From contig CAZVBA010000009.1 of the NCBI GenBank assembly GCA_964625325.1, positions 1-23,041 on the forward strand: a stretch of DNA of 23,041 nucleotides. The letters are read 5' to 3'. The translations under genes and the position numbers were made by a program. The number at the start of each line of letters is the position of its first letter. Positions within the stretch are counted from its first letter, which is position 1. Below are positions 21,549-23,041 of the stretch, piece by piece. The notes under the pieces were generated by a model. That model had not been told where the DNA came from. It saw only the letters and a list, made by a program, of their open reading frames with translations, and made no database searches. The stretch comes from CAZILM01 sp964625325. GTDB lineage: Bacteria; Patescibacteriota; Saccharimonadia; Saccharimonadales; CAYVSP01.

Positions 21549-21577
21549 TTGGCAAGAACAGATTGATGAGCTATAAT
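21549..21577 (+). promoter_or_regulatory. Promoter of gyrB
   Basis: TTGGCA (21549-21554) and a perfect TATAAT (21572-21577) have a 17-base spacer. Predicted start near 21584 leaves a leader of about 43 bases with an AAGAGGG. Confidence 0.8.
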
Positions 21578-21626
21578 AGTAGCAACGATATGGTGGTAAC
21601 GTCTAATTAAGAGGGTAGTGTAGGCA

Positions 21627-23041
21627 GTGGCTCAAACAAAGGCTTCAAAAGGTTATAGTGCCGAGCAAATCCAGGTCCTGGAGGGCCTCGAACCGGTCCG
21701 CAAACGACCGGGTATGTATATTGGCGGCACCGGTATTGAAGGCCTGCACCACTTGGTCTGGGAACTCGTTGATAACGGTATCGATGAAGCTCTGGCCGGC
21801 CACGCCAACGAGGTAACCGTCACCATTCACGAGGATAGCAGTGTAACCGTATGGGATAACGGACGCGGTATCCCGACCGACATCCACCCTAAGACTAAGA
21901 AAAGCACTGTTGAAACAGTCTTAACCGTACTGCACGCCGGCGGTAAGTTCGGCAGCAGCGGCTACAAAGTGTCCGGCGGTCTGCATGGGGTTGGTGTTAG
22001 TGTGGTGAACGCCCTGGCCACCAAGTTACTGGTCACCGTCCATCGTGATGGCAAGCTGTACACCCAGGAATACGCCCGTGGCGTACCCTTGGCTGATCTT
22101 AAAATGGCCGGCAAAAGCGATAAGACCGGCACCGAAATCACTTTCTGGGCCGATGACACCATCTTTGAAGTGATTGAATTTAGTTATGACACCATTCTCG
22201 ACCGTCTACGCCACCAAGCCTACCTGACAAAGGGTGTTCGGACGTCTCTACACGACGAACGCACTGGCCAGCGCTACAGTTTTTACTTCGAGGGCGGCAT
22301 TCGTTCCTACGTCAAACACCTGAATCTCGGTAAGGAAGTTGTTGATGAGGATGTTTTCTACGTCGATAAAGTCGTTAAAGATTCCCAGGTCGAAATCGCC
22401 CTGCAGTACGCCGACAACTTTACCGAGACCATTAAGGCTTTTGCCAACAACGTCTTCAACCCCGATGGCGGCACTCATCTAACTGGCTTCAAAGCGGCCC
22501 TGACCCGCGTCATTAACGATTACGCCCGCAAAAACGGCATGATTAAAGAGAAGGAAGAAAACCTCAGCGGCGAAGACACCCGCGAAGGTCTGACTGCCGT
22601 TATTTTGGTCAAGCTGCCGGACCCGCAGTTCGAGGGCCAGACCAAGAACAAGCTTGGTAACCCCGAGGTCCGCGGCTACGTCGAGCAGGTTTTAAGCGAA
22701 TACCTCAACTATTATCTCGAAGAGCACCCCAACATTGCCCGCAAAATCGTCGGCAAGGCGCTATTGTCAGCCCGCGCCCGCAAGGCGGCCCGCGCGGCCC
22801 GCGAGAACATTATCCGTAAAGGTGTCTTGGAAGGCTCCGGTTTGCCAGGTAAGCTGGCCGATTGTTCGTCCCGCAACCCGGCTGACTCAGAACTGTATAT
22901 CGTTGAGGGTGATTCAGCCGGCGGCTCGGCCAAGGGTGGCCGCGACAGTAAGACCCAGGCCATTCTGCCGTTGCGCGGCAAGGTCTTAAACGTCGAACGG
23001 GCCCGCTTGGACCGCATGCTCGGCAACAATGAAATCGTGAC
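21627..23041 (+). CDS. gyrB: DNA gyrase subunit B, 5' part (3' end outside window)
   Basis: GyrB is the ATPase subunit of gyrase, which introduces negative supercoils. The visible 471 residues contain the GHKL ATPase motifs: WELVDNGIDEAL (N-box), VWDNGRGIP, and GGLHGVGVSVVNAL. The transducer-domain QTKNKLGN motif follows, and then the start of the TOPRIM domain with VEGDSAGG (Glu427). The presence of QTK and overall likeness favour GyrB, though ParE is the close alternative. The start is GTG 21627, with AAGAGGG at 21609-21615 as SD (11-base spacing), and the ORF then opens with a normal family N terminus (YSAEQIQVLEGLEPVRKRPGMYIG). The reading frame is open to the last base. Confidence 0.95.
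   Translation, partial: MAQTKASKGYSAEQIQVLEGLEPVRKRPGMYIGGTGIEGLHHLVWELVDNGIDEALAGHANEVTVTIHEDSSVTVWDNGRGIPTDIHPKTKKSTVETVLTVLHAGGKFGSSGYKVSGGLHGVGVSVVNALATKLLVTVHRDGKLYTQEYARGVPLADLKMAGKSDKTGTEITFWADDTIFEVIEFSYDTILDRLRHQAYLTKGVRTSLHDERTGQRYSFYFEGGIRSYVKHLNLGKEVVDEDVFYVDKVVKDSQVEIALQYADNFTETIKAFANNVFNPDGGTHLTGFKAALTRVINDYARKNGMIKEKEENLSGEDTREGLTAVILVKLPDPQFEGQTKNKLGNPEVRGYVEQVLSEYLNYYLEEHPNIARKIVGKALLSARARKAARAARENIIRKGVLEGSGLPGKLADCSSRNPADSELYIVEGDSAGGSAKGGRDSKTQAILPLRGKVLNVERARLDRMLGNNEIV

Noticed and set aside
1..23041. Recoded TGA (glycine or tryptophan) as in some CPR lineages
   Set aside because: The essential genes thrS, miaA, comM, purD, infC and gyrB read through without in-frame TGA, and at least one gene ends at TGA (19005-19007).

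Overview
The window looks like chromosomal DNA of a compact, roughly GC-balanced bacterium, most likely a Candidate Phyla Radiation lineage such as Candidatus Saccharibacteria (TM7). That assignment is an inference from four things: dense, overlapping gene pairs; a large VirD4/TraG-like ATPase with a proline-rich tail, next to small proline-rich and membrane proteins; a surface protein ending in an NTGPG motif plus a membrane anchor; and an orphan purD without other purine genes. TGA is used as a stop and no essential gene has an in-frame TGA, so the standard bacterial code fits.

Layout. 1-4328 (+): end of thrS, two tandem HAD-type phosphatase-like genes, an alkyltransferase-like (ATL) DNA-repair protein, an SDR oxidoreductase and miaA, mostly overlapping or closely spaced. 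4345-5625 (+): a winged-helix regulator and a metallo-beta-lactamase-fold protein lacking the HxHxDH motif. 5629-7617: rpmB (-), diverging from a patatin-like lipase (+), then a site-2-protease homologue (+). 7618-9213: an RNA-rich stretch holding a new structured-RNA candidate, tRNA-Pro(GGG) on the minus strand, an ASCH-RNase HI fusion gene and RNase P RNA. 9282-10944: purD and an unknown small protein. 10934-13572 (-): comM followed by infC-rpmI-rplT.

13573-15150 is the least ordinary part. It carries one unrecognised 162-aa gene, two further promoter-driven structured-RNA candidates, an integron attC-like folded element overlapping the stop codon of that gene, and an inverted pair of DnaA-box-like sites. 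15151-19079 (+) is a putative type IV secretion or DNA-translocation cluster. On the minus strand a large surface protein and a small membrane protein (19005-21466) converge on it. gyrB starts divergently at 21627 and runs off the window.

Two regulatory themes stand out. First, many genes have a -10 hexamer only 6-11 bases before the start codon and no Shine-Dalgarno, which suggests leaderless mRNAs. Genes inside operons, and infC and gyrB, instead have clear leaders or SD sequences. Second, infC appears to start at a non-canonical ATC codon with a well-placed AAGGAG, matching the known IF3 self-regulation logic. No CRISPR array, insertion sequence or integrase was seen.
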